Positions 41,245 to 49,782 of a DNA stretch of 64,000 bases are shown here, piece after piece. The notes beneath the pieces are model-generated. The model had not been told where the DNA came from and did not search any database. It saw only the letters and a program-made list of their open reading frames with translations. Source of the stretch: CAYTEO01 sp964436825 (GTDB taxonomy: Bacteria; Krumholzibacteriota; Krumholzibacteriia; LZORAL124-64-63); assembly GCA_964436825.1 (NCBI GenBank), contig CAYTEO010000009.1, positions 5,345-69,344 of the forward strand, written 5' to 3'. Each line of letters begins with the position of its first letter. The stretch's first letter is position 1. The position numbers were made by a program, and so were the translations under genes.

Positions 41245-42032
41245 GACCGCCCTCCCCCGGCGCCGACCGGCTCGCGCAGCCAGTCGTAGCCGCGCTCCTC
41301 CAGCTCGCGGGCCAGCTCGGGACCGCCGCTGCGGACGATCCTGCCGTCCATGAAGACGTGGACCCGGTCCGGGTGGACGTAGTCGAGGATCCGCTGGTAG
41401 TGGGTGATCAGCAGCACGCCCGTCTCCGGGCCCGCCGCCTTGTTGATCCCCTCGCTGACGACCTTCAGGGCGTCGATGTCCAGTCCCGAGTCGGTCTCGT
41501 CCAGGATGGCCACCACCGGCGACAGCAGCATCATCTGCAGGATCTCCAGCCGCTTCTTCTCCCCGCCGGAGAAACCGTCGTTCAGGTAGCGGCCCATGAA
41601 GTCGCGCGGCACGTCCAGTTCCCTGAACGCAGCCTCCAGCTCCTTGCGGAACTCCCGCACGGGGAGCTCCCGCCCCCGCCTGGCACCCAGGGACGCCCGC
41701 AGGAACGAGGCCACCGACACCCCGGGCACGGCCACGGGGTACTGGAAGCCGAGGAACATCCCCTTGCGGGCCCGCTGGTGGGCCGGCAGCTCCTGGACGG
41801 GCATGCCGTCGAGCAGGATCTCGCCCTCGACGTCGTAGGCGGGGTGCCCCATCAGGGCCGACGCCAGGGTCGACTTGCCCGACCCGTTGGGCCCCATCAG
41901 GACGTGCTTCTCGCCGGCGCGGATCGACAGGTCGACCCCCTTGACGATCTCCTTGCGGTCGCCCGACTCGCTGTCGACGACGGCGACGCGCAGGCCGCTG
42001 CAGGCGAGGACCTCTCTGGGTGACGTGCTCAT
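41241..42032 (-). CDS. sufC: SufC ATPase of the SufBCD complex
   Basis: This 263-residue ABC ATPase has Walker A MGPNGSGKSTLASALMG near 52, the LSGGE-like signature FSGGEKKRLEILQM near 150 and Walker B VAILDETDSGLDIDAL near 175. It drives structural change in SufBCD. Its start overlaps the regulator stop (ATGA). Confidence 0.97.
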   Translation of the reverse strand: MSTSPREVLACSGLRVAVVDSESGDRKEIVKGVDLSIRAGEKHVLMGPNGSGKSTLASALMGHPAYDVEGEILLDGMPVQELPAHQRARKGMFLGFQYPVAVPGVSVASFLRASLGARRGRELPVREFRKELEAAFRELDVPRDFMGRYLNDGFSGGEKKRLEILQMMLLSPVVAILDETDSGLDIDALKVVSEGINKAAGPETGVLLITHYQRILDYVHPDRVHVFMDGRIVRSGGPELARELEERGYDWLREPVGAGGGRS

Positions 42033-42523
42033 GACTCGCTGGCTCCTCTCGGATTCGGGATCAACGACCGGAGGGACTCCCCCTCGCGGCCGACCAGTTC
42101 CAGGTGGATCTCCCGCTCGCTGCGCTGCAGGTCGGCCAGGCTCGTGGCCGCCAGCAGGCGCGACAGCATCCTCTCGAGGTGCTGCCAGACGGGACGCAGG
42201 CCGCAGTCGGCCAGGTGCGGGCAGCGCTCGTCGCTGGGCCGGGCGCGCGAACAGCCGCTGCCGCGCAGCAGCCGATCCTCCAGGCAGGAGAGGATCTCCA
42301 GGACGGCGATCCGCTCGGCGGGACGCGCCAGGACGTAGCCGCCGTGGCGACCGCGCACGGCCTCGACGACGCCGCCGCGCCTGAGCTTGCCCAGCAGCTT
42401 GGCGACCGTGGGCTCGGGCAACCGCTCCAGCGCGGCCAACTCGGCCAGGGTCAGCTGCCGGTCGGCCCGGGCCAGCCTGGCGGCCAGGCGGACGGCCTGG
42501 TCCTCTGCCTTGGAGATCTTCAT
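42029..42523 (-). CDS. Rrf2-family IscR/SufR-like iron-sulfur regulator
   Basis: This 164-residue protein has a winged-helix N-terminal half (LAELAALERLPEPTVAKLLGKLRRGGVV...GRHGGYVLAR), the IscR/Rrf2 fold. Three cysteines follow in SGCSRARPSDERCPHLADC near 95-110, where [2Fe-2S] ligands occur in IscR. It heads the suf operon, and the site upstream looks like an IscR operator overlapping its promoter. It probably senses iron-sulfur status and represses or activates sufCBDSUT accordingly. Confidence 0.93.
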   Translation of the reverse strand: MKISKAEDQAVRLAARLARADRQLTLAELAALERLPEPTVAKLLGKLRRGGVVEAVRGRHGGYVLARPAERIAVLEILSCLEDRLLRGSGCSRARPSDERCPHLADCGLRPVWQHLERMLSRLLAATSLADLQRSEREIHLELVGREGESLRSLIPNPRGASES

Positions 42524-42577
42524 CGTCGTTGCCCTATCCCTTTCCGACGCTACGCAGTTGGTATCGCCTCTGTCGGC

Positions 42578-42609
42578 AGGATATATACATTTCTTTTTTA
42601 GTCAAGATT
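42578..42609 (-). promoter_or_regulatory. suf operon promoter with IscR-type-1-like operator
   Basis: On the minus strand, TTGACT (42605-42600), a 16-base spacer, then TATCCT (42583-42578). Over the -35 and spacer (42609-42585) lies a 25-base match to the known IscR type-1 consensus ATASYYGACTRWWWYAGTCRRSTAT; I count 18 of 25 positions agreeing, with the left half strongest. This predicts control by the operon's own first gene. Confidence 0.55.
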
Positions 42610-42642
42610 AAATTCCGAGTTTTCCGGTTTTTTTGAGCGCCA

Positions 42643-42671
42643 TTGTCTCCAATGACAGGCATCGGTATCTT
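42643..42671 (+). promoter_or_regulatory. Sigma-70-like promoter of the dockerin-like gene
   Basis: TTGTCT at 42643-42648, a 17-base spacer, then TATCTT at 42666-42671, about 40 bases before the ATG at 42712. Four of six bases match the consensus in each box. Confidence 0.45.
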
Positions 42672-42711
42672 CACGGGCCCGCCTTCGCCATTGTCAAGGG
42701 AGGAAGGAAGG

Positions 42712-43374
42712 ATGCAGAAAGCGGCGGTGTTCGCCGTGATCGCGGGACTCGTGTCGGCCGCGAGCGGGGCGTCGGGCTGGACCGTGCCCGATCCCTACGT
42801 GCGCGTGCTCTCCCGGGCTCCGGTTCCGGTCACCGTCTACACCACACCGGCGGGGACCGGCCAGCCCCTGGGCGCCTGCTCCACCGGAGGCGGTCTCCTC
42901 GTCGACGGGACCATCACCATCCAGCTCCTCGACGCCGATCAACCCGTCTCCGGGTTCCCGGCGGAGGACATCTGGCTGGAGAGTGGCTGGACGGCGGTCG
43001 ATCCCCCGACACCGTTCGCGCCTTGTCCGACCTGCGGTAGCTGCGCCGACGGACCGACAGACGTGGACGGACTGACCACCTTCTCCCGGGCCCTGGCCGG
43101 GGGCGGAACCTCCATCGCCGACCAGGGGCCGGTCCTGGTGATCTGCGTCAACGGCGACGTGCCGCCCCAGGATCCGCTGCCGGGATACTCGATCGTCTCG
43201 CCCGACCTCGACGGCGACCTCACCGTCGGCCTCGCGGACCTGATCGTCTTCACGCGCTGCTACGGCGGCCACGAGAGACAGTGCGACCTCAACTGGGACG
43301 GGAACGTCAACCTCCCGGACCTGGCCCTGTTCAGCGCCGCCTACGGCGAGGTCTGCCCGGCACCCCCGGAGTGA
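42712..43374 (+). CDS. Secreted protein with a C-terminal dockerin-like calcium-binding pair
   Basis: This 220-residue protein begins with a clear signal peptide (KAAVFAVIAGLVSAASGASG). The middle region (about 25-160) is unrecognised, with a few cysteines including CPTCGSC near 103-109. The last about 60 residues hold two tandem EF-hand-like dockerin repeats (DLDGDLTVGLADLIVF near 165 and DLNWDGNVNLPDLALF near 193), each with Asp at calcium-binding spacing. The ATG at 42712 follows AAGGGAGGAAGGAAGG. Likely exported and calcium-stabilised; partner (cohesin or cell surface) not seen here. Confidence 0.75.
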   Translation: MQKAAVFAVIAGLVSAASGASGWTVPDPYVRVLSRAPVPVTVYTTPAGTGQPLGACSTGGGLLVDGTITIQLLDADQPVSGFPAEDIWLESGWTAVDPPTPFAPCPTCGSCADGPTDVDGLTTFSRALAGGGTSIADQGPVLVICVNGDVPPQDPLPGYSIVSPDLDGDLTVGLADLIVFTRCYGGHERQCDLNWDGNVNLPDLALFSAAYGEVCPAPPE

Positions 43375-43394
43375 CGCCGCCCGGCCGGGCGGCG
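43375..43394. terminator. Bidirectional hairpin between dockerin-like gene and NapH-like gene
   Basis: A perfect 20-base GC palindrome, CGCCGCCCGG / CCGGGCGGCG, lies between two convergent stop codons. No T run; function inferred from position and symmetry. Confidence 0.45.
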
Positions 43395-43396
43395 GC

Positions 43397-44443
43397 TCAG
43401 TCGTCCGGTCCGTAGTCGGGGACCTGCCCCCGGTTGTGCCCGTAGACGGGACGGTCCAGCTCGTGGATCCGCCGCTCGTACTCGGCGCGGGAGATGTCGT
43501 TGTGCCAGTAGCCGGCCAGCTTCGCCGCGCCGATCCCCCCGAAGAAGAGCAGGACGACGAGCACCGCGAACAGCCGCGGCGAGAGCGGCGCGCGCCGGCG
43601 CGGGAGCGAGACGGCCAGGGCCGCCGGGGCGGGACAGCTGAGGACGCACTCGAGGCAGCCGATGCACTCGGGAGCATGGACCGTCGTCACCCGGTCGACC
43701 GGCAGGTAGGACGGGCAGACCTGGGCACAGCGGCCGCAGGCGGTGCAGTCGGGCGGCGAGCGGCGGACCTTGACCGGCGAGAGGACCGACAGCAGTCCCA
43801 GCAGCGCCCCGTAGGGACAGAGGTAGCGGCACCAGAAGTACGGCACGACGAACGAGAGCACGACCAGCACGCCCAGGGTGACCAGGGTCGTCGTCGAGGG
43901 GTGCAGGAAGAACAGGAGCATCTTGATGTCGACGACCTTGTTGTAGGGCGAGTACAGGAACCGCTCCACCTCGTACGGGCTCATCTTGACGAAGACCGCC
44001 AGGACGAAGAAGAACAGCAGCAGGTACTTCAGTCCCCGCAGCGGGATGTCGAGCCAGCGGGGCAGCCTCAGACGGCGCCCGAAGACGCGGTCCGACGCCC
44101 GGGCGAGCCACTCGGCCAGCGTGCCCACGGGACAGAGCCAGCTGCAGAAGGCCTTCTTCAGCAGGACCGCCGTCCCGATGATCAGCAGCAGCAGGACCAG
44201 GGCCGCCGGATGGACCGTCGGTAGCCGCCCCGTCAGCAGCCATTGGCGCAGGCTGATCAGGGCGGAGATGGGCAGGAACCCCTCCACTCCGGGCGGACGC
44301 ACGCCCCCGGGACGCCCCGCCTGCAGGCGCAGGACCCAGTCGGTGAACTGCCAGCCGATCCACAGGACGACCAGCAGGGTCAGCACCTGGACCGCCAGGC
44401 GCCAGCGGTAGGGCGGCGGGAAGGGGGAGCGGCGGAGCCTCAC
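43397..44443 (-). CDS. NapH/NosR-type membrane polyferredoxin
   Basis: This 348-residue protein has about five helices, with the membrane motif KAFCSWLCPVGTL near 108 and a second FWCRYLCPYGALLGL near 206. Near 225-275 sit two 4Fe-4S ferredoxin motifs, CTACGRCAQVCP and CIGCLECVLSCP. This is the NapH/CcoG/NosR-C-terminal architecture used to carry electrons between quinol or ferredoxin and a periplasmic or membrane partner. GTG at 44443 overlaps the Rrf2 stop (GTGA) and follows GGGAGG. The redox partner is not in the window. Confidence 0.85.
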   Translation of the reverse strand: MRLRRSPFPPPYRWRLAVQVLTLLVVLWIGWQFTDWVLRLQAGRPGGVRPPGVEGFLPISALISLRQWLLTGRLPTVHPAALVLLLLIIGTAVLLKKAFCSWLCPVGTLAEWLARASDRVFGRRLRLPRWLDIPLRGLKYLLLFFFVLAVFVKMSPYEVERFLYSPYNKVVDIKMLLFFLHPSTTTLVTLGVLVVLSFVVPYFWCRYLCPYGALLGLLSVLSPVKVRRSPPDCTACGRCAQVCPSYLPVDRVTTVHAPECIGCLECVLSCPAPAALAVSLPRRRAPLSPRLFAVLVVLLFFGGIGAAKLAGYWHNDISRAEYERRIHELDRPVYGHNRGQVPDYGPDD

Positions 44444-44883
44444 GACTGCACCTCCCCGGCTCCCGGCGTGGTCCCGCAGTCGAGATCGACCCGCCCGGCG
44501 GCCAGGTCGGCCACCGTGTAGCTTGCCAGCAGGCTGCGGATGCGGTCGCGCAGCGCGCCCCAGGACTGGTGCAGGGCGCAGGGGTGCTCGTCGTTGCACT
44601 CGGGCAGGCCGAGCAGGCAGCTCAGCCCCCACTCCCTCCCCTCCCCCAGTTCGACGATCTCCATCAGGGGGATCTCGCCGGCGGGGCGCTGGAGACGGTA
44701 GCCGCCGCCCGGTCCGGGGCGCCCCCGGACCAGTCCGGCCAGGGTCAGCTGGTGGAGGATCTTGGCCACCATGGCGCCCGACAGCTGCATCCTCTCGGCC
44801 AGCTCACGGGTGGAGATCAGGTCGCCGCTGCCGGCCAGGATGGAAGCGGCGTGGAGGGCATAGCGGGTCTCGGCCTTGAACAT
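44440..44883 (-). CDS. Rrf2-family regulator
   Basis: This 147-residue winged-helix protein has LISTRELAERMQLSGAMVAKILHQLTLAGLV and a wing RGRPGPGGGYRLQRPAGEIPL, typical of Rrf2. Cysteines in SCLLGLPECNDEHPCALH near 90-105 are the [2Fe-2S] or [4Fe-4S] ligand set used by NO- or iron-responsive members (NsrR, RirA). It is translationally coupled to the polyferredoxin gene, which it probably controls. It is divergent from ResB. Confidence 0.9.
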   Translation of the reverse strand: MFKAETRYALHAASILAGSGDLISTRELAERMQLSGAMVAKILHQLTLAGLVRGRPGPGGGYRLQRPAGEIPLMEIVELGEGREWGLSCLLGLPECNDEHPCALHQSWGALRDRIRSLLASYTVADLAAGRVDLDCGTTPGAGEVQS

Positions 44884-44922
44884 GGTGTGGCTCCTCGGGC
44901 GGTGCGGCGATCAACCAATTCC

Positions 44923-44931
44923 TGACCGTCA
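44923..44931. promoter_or_regulatory. Possible Rrf2 autoregulatory site
   Basis: TGAC-C-GTCA is a small perfect inverted repeat within an AT-rich stretch. Just beside it on the minus strand is a weak promoter (TTGACG at 44960-44955, 17 bases, ATTATT at 44937-44932). Short, so low weight. Confidence 0.3.
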
Positions 44932-44973
44932 AATAATTGTTACGACCATCGCCCCGTCAAGCATCTCCGTTGC

Positions 44974-45002
44974 TTGTCACCCCCCTGTTGAATCGTTATC
45001 GT
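44974..45002 (+). promoter_or_regulatory. Sigma-70-like promoter of resB-ccsA
   Basis: TTGTCA at 44974-44979, a 17-base spacer, then TATCGT at 44997-45002, about 73 bases before the resB GTG. The 44884-45075 region contains no gene. Confidence 0.5.
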
Positions 45003-45075
45003 ATTCGCCAACTCCAACCACGTCCCTCGACATTCGCCGCCGGCAAGCCGCGCGGCGATCAACGGAAAGGCAGCC

Positions 45076-46485
45076 GTGAGAGGTCTCCTGCGTTCACCCC
45101 TGTTCCGGTTGCTGGCCTCCCTGAAGCTGACCATGGCCATCCTGATCGTCTTCGCCGTCGCCAGCGGCAAGGCGACCATCATCGAGTCCAGCCATGGCGC
45201 CGACGCCGCCCGCGACCTCGTCTACAACGCCCGCTGGTTCGAGGCGTTGCTGGCCCTGTTCGTCCTCAACCTCCTGGCGGTCCTGGTGGACCGGTACCCC
45301 TACAAGCCCCGCCAGACCGGTTTCGTGGTGACCCACGTGGCGATGATCGTCATCCTGGTCTCGGCGGGGATCACCCGTTACTTCGGATACGAGGGGTCGA
45401 TGCACATCCGCGAGGGCCAGCGCTCCGGGACCATCCTCACAAGAGACACCTACCTGCAGCTGCGCCTGGGCGAAGAGACCGCCACGAGCCTGGTCCGTCT
45501 CTGGCGCAGCGGCCACCAGCACCTGGCCCGCAAGCTGAAGCTGGGCGGAACCACCTACCGGGCGGTCATCACCGACTACTGGCCCCATTACGAGATACGG
45601 ATCCGGCCGGCCGACAGCGGTCCCGCCGCCCTCGGGCTGGTGGTGACGACGGGAAAGGGGATGCAGCGGGTCACCCTGGTCGACGGCGAGGCCCGGCGGG
45701 TCGGCGGGCGCACCCTGCTGTTCCGGGACGGGCCCCTGCCAGCCCCTGACGCGCGGGAACGGCGGCTCCTGTTCGGGCGCGACGCGACCGGCGGGGTGAC
45801 CGCCCGCATCCCGTTCGACCTCCAGCGGGTCGGGATGGACGACGGCGAGGCCGACACCGTGCTGGCCCACGGCAACTCCTTCCCCGTCGAGGAGATGACC
45901 CTCTACCGCGAGCCCGCGGGTCGCTTCTCGTTCGTCGTCCGGGAGATCCTCGAGCACGTCCGACGCGTCCCCGGTCCCAGCGACAACCCGCGCGCCCCCG
46001 GTGCGGCCCGGGTCGAGGTGACCTCACCCGCCGGGAAGACCGCCAGCATCGTCGTGGAGGACGGGGACACCGACGGCAGGACCGTGCAGCTCGGCGACGA
46101 GCGGCTGACCGTCGCCGTGGCCCCCCTGGTCATCGAGCTGCCCTACGAGCTGCATCTGGACGACTTCGTCCTGCAGAAGTACCCCGGCAGCAACAACCCG
46201 GCCTCCTACGAGAGCTGGGTGCGGATCTACGATCCCGGCCTGGGGATCGACGGGAAGCCGTTCCACATCTACATGAACCACCCGCTGAGCCACCGCGGCT
46301 CGAAGCACTTCCAGTCGTCGTACGACGTCGACGAGAAGGGCACGATCCTCTCGGTCAACCACGATCCCGGCAAGTGGCCCACCTACATCGGCTACATCCT
46401 GATCTCGCTGGGGTTCATCCTGATCTTCGCCCGTGACCTGCTGTGGCCCGAACGACCCGTCGCAGGGAAAGGAGGTCGGTCATGA
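45076..46485 (+). CDS. resB: ResB/CcsB cytochrome c biogenesis protein
   Basis: This 469-residue protein has the ResB-family layout: about three N-terminal helices (SPLFRLLASLKLTMAILIVFAVAS and a later VLVDRYPY...FVVTHVAMIVILVS), a large extracytoplasmic domain (about 100-430) and a C-terminal helix. With CcsA it is the system II heme-attachment synthase that makes c-type cytochromes outside the cytoplasm. GTG start with GGAAAGGC upstream. It would mature the two-heme domain of the CydA-like protein if both are expressed. Confidence 0.86.
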   Translation: MRGLLRSPLFRLLASLKLTMAILIVFAVASGKATIIESSHGADAARDLVYNARWFEALLALFVLNLLAVLVDRYPYKPRQTGFVVTHVAMIVILVSAGITRYFGYEGSMHIREGQRSGTILTRDTYLQLRLGEETATSLVRLWRSGHQHLARKLKLGGTTYRAVITDYWPHYEIRIRPADSGPAALGLVVTTGKGMQRVTLVDGEARRVGGRTLLFRDGPLPAPDARERRLLFGRDATGGVTARIPFDLQRVGMDDGEADTVLAHGNSFPVEEMTLYREPAGRFSFVVREILEHVRRVPGPSDNPRAPGAARVEVTSPAGKTASIVVEDGDTDGRTVQLGDERLTVAVAPLVIELPYELHLDDFVLQKYPGSNNPASYESWVRIYDPGLGIDGKPFHIYMNHPLSHRGSKHFQSSYDVDEKGTILSVNHDPGKWPTYIGYILISLGFILIFARDLLWPERPVAGKGGRS

Positions 46486-48236
46486 ACAGGCGCCACCGTT
46501 CCATCCGGCGGACCGTCTGCCTGGCCCTGCTGTTCCTGCTGGCCGCCGTCGCCGCCGCCACGGCCCAGCCGGCGGACAACGGCCACCGGCACGAGACGAT
46601 CGCCCCGCCGCGCTTCAACTTCCTGACCCCCGAGAACCGTGCGCTGGCCTCGCAGCTGACCGTCCAGGACTTCCGGGGCCGGATGATGCCCCTGGACACC
46701 CGCGCCCGCCTGGTCTGCATGAAGATCAGCAAGCGGGAACACTTCGAGGGCTGGGAACCGATCGACCTCTACTTCAGCTGGTTGACGCGACCCGAGTTCT
46801 GGTTCAACTACCCCCTGATCGCCGTCCGCTTCCCGGGGGTCAAGAAGCTCCTGGGCGTCTCTCCCGAGACGAAATGGGTCAGCGTGGCCAGCCTGATCAC
46901 CGACGACGGGCAGTACCGGCTGGCCGACGCCGTCAGCAAGGCCCTGCGAACCCCGGACCGTGACCGCAGCAAGCTGCAGCGCAAGCTCCTGAAGTTCGAC
47001 GAGCGGTTCAACATCCTCTACGACGTCCTCAACGGGGGCGGCCTGCGGCTCTATCCCAAGCCGGGCGACCCGAACCACACCTGGCTGGAGTTCGCCGGGG
47101 TCCAGCAGCTGCCCGACGACGAGTACGGGCGCGCCGCCAGGGAGGCCCTGCACACCCTGCTGGCCGGCCTGCGCGCCGAGGACAACGAGCGGATCCACCG
47201 GGGGCTGGAACTGACGGCCGAGCTGCAGCGACGCTACGGCGCCGAGGTCCTCCCCTCGGCGACAGCCCGGCGGGCGGAGCTGTGGCTCAACCGCAACCAC
47301 CCGTTCCGCAACGTCACGGTTCCCTACTTCCTGTCCTTCTTCCTGCTGCTGGCGGCCTACTTCTGGAACGTCTTCCGCCGCGACAACGCGCGGTTCCGGT
47401 GGCGCAGTCCCGTCTTCGCCGCCGGCCTGGGGCTGCTGGTCCTGAGCGTGGCCTACCACCTGTACGCCTTCGTCCTGCGGTGGATCGCGTCGGGCCGGGC
47501 GCCGCTGAGCAACGGCTACGAGTCCCTGATCTTCATCGCCCTGGCCACCGGCATCGCCGGTCTGCTGTTCGAGCTGCGCGACCGGCGCGGCTCGGCCGGG
47601 GCCGTTTCCGCCATGTTGACCGGCCTGATCCTGTCGGTGGCCATGCTGTCGACCTTCGACCCCGAGATCGGGCCCCTGGTCCCGGTCCTGGCCTCCTACT
47701 GGCTGAACATCCACGTGACCGTCATCACCGCCAGCTACGGCTTCCTCGGCGTCTCCTCCCTGCTGGGCGTGCTGATCATGGTGCTCTACCTCTTCAAGGG
47801 CCCCGGCAAGCGGCACGTCCACGACGCCATCGTCAAGGCCGACCGGCTCCAGTACGACATCATGATCGTCGGCCTGGGGATGCTCTCGGTCGGGACCCTG
47901 CTGGGCGGCGTCTGGGCCAACGAGTCCTGGGGCCGCTACTGGGGCTGGGACCCCAAGGAGACCTGGAGCCTGGTGACGATCCTCGTCTACGCCATCGTCC
48001 TGCACTTCAAGTGGATCCCATCGCTGCGGGGTGTCTGGCCCCGGGCCGCGGGCGGCGCGGTGGCCTGGGCCTCGGTCCTGATGACCTACTTCGGGGTCAA
48101 CTACTTCCTGTCCGGGCTGCACAGCTATGGCGCAGGCGAGACGCCGGCGTTCATCGGCGCGCTCTACGTCACCGGCGCCATGGTCACGGTGCTGGTGGTC
48201 CTCTCGTACCTCTCCCACAGGCTGCGGCGCTGGTAG
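46482..48236 (+). CDS. ccsA: CcsA/ResC cytochrome c biogenesis protein
   Basis: This 584-residue protein has an N-terminal signal-like helix, an extracytoplasmic region (about 40-270) and seven to eight helices. The tryptophan-rich WWD heme-handling motif is in WANESWGRYWGWDPKETWSLV near 480. Conserved histidines lie in VAYHLYAF and NIHVTVIT. The ATG at 46482 overlaps the resB end and follows GGAAAGGAGGTCGGTC. Partner of ResB for covalent heme attachment. Confidence 0.92.
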   Translation: MNRRHRSIRRTVCLALLFLLAAVAAATAQPADNGHRHETIAPPRFNFLTPENRALASQLTVQDFRGRMMPLDTRARLVCMKISKREHFEGWEPIDLYFSWLTRPEFWFNYPLIAVRFPGVKKLLGVSPETKWVSVASLITDDGQYRLADAVSKALRTPDRDRSKLQRKLLKFDERFNILYDVLNGGGLRLYPKPGDPNHTWLEFAGVQQLPDDEYGRAAREALHTLLAGLRAEDNERIHRGLELTAELQRRYGAEVLPSATARRAELWLNRNHPFRNVTVPYFLSFFLLLAAYFWNVFRRDNARFRWRSPVFAAGLGLLVLSVAYHLYAFVLRWIASGRAPLSNGYESLIFIALATGIAGLLFELRDRRGSAGAVSAMLTGLILSVAMLSTFDPEIGPLVPVLASYWLNIHVTVITASYGFLGVSSLLGVLIMVLYLFKGPGKRHVHDAIVKADRLQYDIMIVGLGMLSVGTLLGGVWANESWGRYWGWDPKETWSLVTILVYAIVLHFKWIPSLRGVWPRAAGGAVAWASVLMTYFGVNYFLSGLHSYGAGETPAFIGALYVTGAMVTVLVVLSYLSHRLRRW

Positions 48237-48277
48237 GGCGCGCGGAGCCGGGAGCGGCTGCACATCGCCACCTTCCG

Positions 48278-48318
48278 GGGACCGGCGAGGCTGGCCACAC
48301 GGCCGCCCCGCCGGTCCC
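48278..48318 (+). terminator. Hairpin after ccsA
   Basis: GGGACCGGCG and CGCCGGTCCC pair as a 10-base stem around a 21-base loop, which itself contains a small inner hairpin. It lies 41 bases after the stop. No T run, so a weak terminator at best. The rest of 48237-48453 holds no gene. Confidence 0.45.
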
Positions 48319-48453
48319 GTCGCTTATGACAAAATGCTTCCCCGTCTCCGGGCCTCATGCTAGGGTCCGCAGATGCCACAGGGGCCGGGTGCGGTCGCAC
48401 CCGCAGCCCGTCGGGAGGGCGCCAACGCCCGGGACCGCGGAGAAGGAGATGTG

Positions 48454-49767
48454 ATGAAAGGGAACAATGCTCGGATCCTGCTGACCTGCGTCGCCTGCCT
48501 GTTGCTGGCAGGCGGTGCCTGGGCCGGCGGCTTCAGCATCTACGAAGCCGGGGCCAGGGCGACGGCCATGGGCGGTGCCTTCACCGCCACCGCGGACGAC
48601 GGATCGGCCATGTTCTACAACCCGGCCGGCCTGGCCTTCCTGTCCGGGACCCACCTGGACCTGAACCTCATGCCGGTCATCCCCCAGGCCAAGTTCACCG
48701 GGGCGGTCATGCCCGACGGCAGCTACGCCACCGGTGAGACGGAGGACAACGTCTATCCCATCCCAGGCACCTACTACTACCACAACACGGGTGACTTCAC
48801 CTGGGGCATCGGCATCTATGCCCCCTTCGGCCTGGGCGTGGAGTGGAAGGACAAGGACAACTGGGCGGGACGCCACTACAGCTACGACGTCTACCTCTCG
48901 ACGATCTACGCCACCCCCACCGTCGCATGGCAGATCGCCGACGACGTCGGCATCGCCATGGGGATCGACGTCGCCTTCACCCACATCAACTACAAGCAGC
49001 GGCAGGCGGTCCGCTTCGGGGGCGACGCCGCCCTGGTGGACGTCATCGACGCCGAGATCGACGCCGACAGCGACCTGAACTTCACGCCGACGGCGGGGTT
49101 GCTGGTCAAGGCGACCGACTGGCTGGACCTGGGCGTCATGTACCACCACCAGAAGACGATGGCCATCCGCGACGGCGACCTGACGCTGACGAACATCGCG
49201 CCCGACGCCCTGCGCGAGACCGTGGATCTCCAGATCGCCGCCCTGGGCGGCGGCACGCACAAGGGCAAGTCGGACCTGAAGCTGCCCCACATCTGGAGCA
49301 TGGGCGCCGCCTTCCAGATCACCGAGGAGTTGCGGGCCGAGTTCGACGCGGTCCACTTCGGCTGGAGCCACTTCGACGAGCTGACGCTGGACTTCGACAG
49401 CGACGCCCTGGACCAGACCATCATCGAGGGGTACGAGGACGCCTGGCAGTACCGCATCGGCGCCGAGTACGTGGCCAGCGACAAGCTGACCCTGATGGCC
49501 GGCTACGTCTACGACGAGACGCCGCAGCCGATCGAGTCGATGTCCCCGATGCTCCCCGACGGCGACCGCAACGACTACTCGTTCGGCCTCGCCTGGCAGG
49601 CCACGCCGCAGCTGTCGGTGACGCTCTCCTACATGGCGGTCGACTTCGAGGAGCGCTCCAACGTCGTCGACGGCGTCCACCACTCCTACGACCCCGAGGA
49701 CAACCCCGCCGGCAGCTACGACTCGGCGGCGGACATCCTGGGCATCGGCTTCGGCTACCGCTTCTAG
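48454..49767 (+). CDS. FadL/OmpP1-type outer-membrane transporter
   Basis: This 437-residue protein has a signal peptide (cleavage after AWA near 24) and then the FadL family start FSIYEAGARATAMGGAFTATADD with SAMFYNPAGLAFL. Alternating aromatic beta-strands follow and the protein ends in a terminal aromatic GYRF, as outer-membrane barrels do. It likely imports long-chain fatty acids or other hydrophobic molecules. ATG follows AGAAGGAGATGTG. Followed closely by an SGNH lipoprotein gene. Confidence 0.9.
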   Translation: MKGNNARILLTCVACLLLAGGAWAGGFSIYEAGARATAMGGAFTATADDGSAMFYNPAGLAFLSGTHLDLNLMPVIPQAKFTGAVMPDGSYATGETEDNVYPIPGTYYYHNTGDFTWGIGIYAPFGLGVEWKDKDNWAGRHYSYDVYLSTIYATPTVAWQIADDVGIAMGIDVAFTHINYKQRQAVRFGGDAALVDVIDAEIDADSDLNFTPTAGLLVKATDWLDLGVMYHHQKTMAIRDGDLTLTNIAPDALRETVDLQIAALGGGTHKGKSDLKLPHIWSMGAAFQITEELRAEFDAVHFGWSHFDELTLDFDSDALDQTIIEGYEDAWQYRIGAEYVASDKLTLMAGYVYDETPQPIESMSPMLPDGDRNDYSFGLAWQATPQLSVTLSYMAVDFEERSNVVDGVHHSYDPEDNPAGSYDSAADILGIGFGYRF

Positions 49768-49782
49768 AAGAGGAGGACGGCA

